Origin: Verrucomicrobiota bacterium
GTDB lineage: Bacteria > Verrucomicrobiota > Verrucomicrobiia > Chthoniobacterales > UBA10450
Length of the DNA: 7,282 nucleotides
Direction: 5' to 3'
Assembly: GCA_003221375.1 (NCBI GenBank)
Contig: QHRI01000248.1
Coordinates: forward strand, 1 to 7,282
Part shown: positions 6,181 to 7,282 of the stretch, piece by piece
Position numbering within the stretch: position 1 is the stretch's first letter
Layout of the letters: each line of letters starts with the position of its first letter
Position numbers and translations under genes: made by a program
Notes under the pieces: generated by a model
Told to the model about the DNA's origin: nothing
What the model saw: only the letters and a program-made list of their open reading frames with translations
Databases searched by the model: none

Positions 6181-7282
6181 ATGTTTCTCACGCACCTTGA
6201 ATGCAGCGCGTGCGGTCTTCAGCATCCATGGTCGTGCCTGCAGAATCTCTGTCTTTCCTGCAGCAAACCGCTCTTTGCGATTTTCGATCTCGCCGCTGTA
6301 ACCCGGACCCTGAAATGCGAGACACTGGGGACACGCGAGAAATCGTTATGGCGCTATCGCGAAGTATTGCCGCTGCCAGGAAATGTTGAACCGGTTTCGT
6401 TAGGCGAAGGTGGAACACCGTTATTGCGCGCACAAAAATTTGGCACCGACATCGATCTCTGGATCAAGGACGAATCACTAAATCCGACGCAAAGTTTCAA
6501 GGCGCGCGGAATGAGTGTGGCCGTGTCCATGGCAAAACATCTTGGAGCAACCAAGCTCGCCGTTCCCAGCGCCGGCAACGCGGGCGGAGCGCTGGCTGCC
6601 TACGCAGCGCGGGCCGGCCTGGAAGCGCACATCTTCATGCCGCGCGATACACCGCGGGCGAACGTCATCGAGTGTCGTGAACTGGGAGCTCACGTAACGT
6701 TGATCGACGGATTAATCACCGATTGCGGCGCTGAAATCGCCCGGCGCAAAACCAAGGAGGGCTGGTTCGACCTCTCCACGCTCAAAGAACCGTATCGCGT
6801 CGAGGGAAAAAAGACGCTTGGTTACGAATTGGCAGAACAATGCGACTGGGAATTGCCCGACGTCATTTTGTATCCGACCGGCGGCGGTACCGGACTCATC
6901 GGAATGTGGAAAGCGTTCGATGAAATGGAGACACTCGGCTGGATCGGAAGAAAACGACCTCGCATGTTCGCGGTGCAAGCTACCGGTTGCGCGCCAATCG
7001 TTCGCGCGTTTGCCGCCGGAGAAAAAAGCGCCGCCGAAGTTCTCGATGCGCACACCATCGCGTCTGGGCTGCGCGTTCCGAAAGCGATCGGCGATTTTCT
7101 GATTCTGAATATTCTTCGTCAATCTAACGGCGGCGCCATCACCATTGATGACAAAGAAATGATCCCTGTCGCGCGCGACGTGGGATCGAGCGAAGGTCTG
7201 TTTGTCGCCCCCGAAGCTGCTGCGTGTTTCGCCGCTTTAAAGTCGCTCCGTTCCACGGGCAAGATTCGGCCCGGTGAACGCG
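6181..7282 (+). CDS. thrC: Threonine synthase, C-terminus cut by window edge
   Basis: PLP enzyme of fold type II that converts O-phospho-L-homoserine to L-threonine, the last step of threonine synthesis, in the cytosol. The frame is open for 367 codons to the right edge, so most of the roughly 400-residue protein is present. The N-terminus THLECSACG with C8/C11 and C24/C27 forms a zinc-ribbon-like knuckle seen in many bacterial and archaeal threonine synthases. Next come WRYREVLPL (57-65) and LGEGGTPLL (74-82), then the PLP lysine K107 in NPTQSFKARG (101-110). The substrate/cofactor loops are PSAGNAGGALAAYAARAG (129-146) and the phosphate-binding TGGGTGLIGMW (233-243); SGLRVPKAIGD (295-305) and SSEGLFVAPEAAA (336-348) complete the family pattern. 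The ATG at 6181 places THLEC at the usual spot; no good Shine-Dalgarno sequence is visible. The gene is transcribed divergently from the YhaM-like gene. No hom or thrB is in view. Confidence 0.96.
   Translation, partial: MFLTHLECSACGLQHPWSCLQNLCLSCSKPLFAIFDLAAVTRTLKCETLGTREKSLWRYREVLPLPGNVEPVSLGEGGTPLLRAQKFGTDIDLWIKDESLNPTQSFKARGMSVAVSMAKHLGATKLAVPSAGNAGGALAAYAARAGLEAHIFMPRDTPRANVIECRELGAHVTLIDGLITDCGAEIARRKTKEGWFDLSTLKEPYRVEGKKTLGYELAEQCDWELPDVILYPTGGGTGLIGMWKAFDEMETLGWIGRKRPRMFAVQATGCAPIVRAFAAGEKSAAEVLDAHTIASGLRVPKAIGDFLILNILRQSNGGAITIDDKEMIPVARDVGSSEGLFVAPEAAACFAALKSLRSTGKIRPGER

Noticed and set aside
6174..6200. ATG at 6174 (MSHVSHAP then TGA), which resembles the MSHVTH start of some threonine synthases and would imply a frameshift in thrC
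   Set aside because: The ATG at 6181 gives MFLTHLECSACG in the unbroken thrC frame, a good family N-terminus with both zinc-ribbon cysteine pairs, so no frameshift is needed. The resemblance is probably chance.
5660..6301. 213-codon plus-strand open frame spanning the YhaM-like gene, the divergent spacer and the start of thrC
   Set aside because: It overlaps the well-supported HD domain and the thrC zinc ribbon in other frames and shows no domain of its own.

Overview
The window looks like ordinary chromosome from a moderately GC-rich, soil-type bacterium. My best guess is Verrucomicrobiota (Chthoniobacterales-like), with Acidobacteriota as the alternative. The basis is the ADOP-type permease, the YhaM-like HD protein that has its closest remembered relatives in Verrucomicrobia, the secreted alpha/beta hydrolase, and a degenerate hairpin repeat whose ends resemble the GTCATTCTGAG-type repeats of such genomes. 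This placement is inferred from protein style, not from a marker gene.

Layout from left to right. (1) Positions 1-2049, minus strand: most of a large ADOP/MacB-type permease, whose C-terminus lies beyond the left edge. (2) 2204-2995, minus: thiG, thiazole synthase of thiamine biosynthesis. (3) 3017-3781, plus: an orphan beta-class DNA methyltransferase that seems to lack its first ~20 residues; its start lies only 21 bp from the thiG start. (4) 3907-4623, plus: an exported alpha/beta hydrolase starting at TTG. (5) 4641-4746: an imperfect inverted repeat between two convergent genes. (6) 4767-5210, minus: a small two-helix membrane protein of bacterial PH-like type. (7) 5207-6125, minus: a YhaM-like HD-domain nuclease gene whose N-terminal OB-fold coding part appears deleted and out of frame; its downstream end overlaps the membrane-protein gene by GTGA. 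(8) 6181-7282, plus: thrC, threonine synthase, open at the right edge, transcribed divergently from the YhaM-like gene across a short spacer with a perfect dyad.

The genes do not form one pathway. There are two primary-metabolism genes (thiG, thrC), one RNA-processing-type gene coupled to a membrane protein, an exported enzyme, an efflux-type permease and an orphan methylase. I see no CRISPR array, transposase, tRNA, rRNA or defence cassette. The most notable signal is that three neighbouring genes between about 3.0 and 6.1 kb each look shortened compared with their families: the methylase at its N-terminus, the hydrolase internally, and the HD protein internally with a frame change. This may reflect real gene decay or assembly error. 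No stretch over 300 bases lacks a gene. The 154 bp between thiG and the permease hold no feature I can defend.
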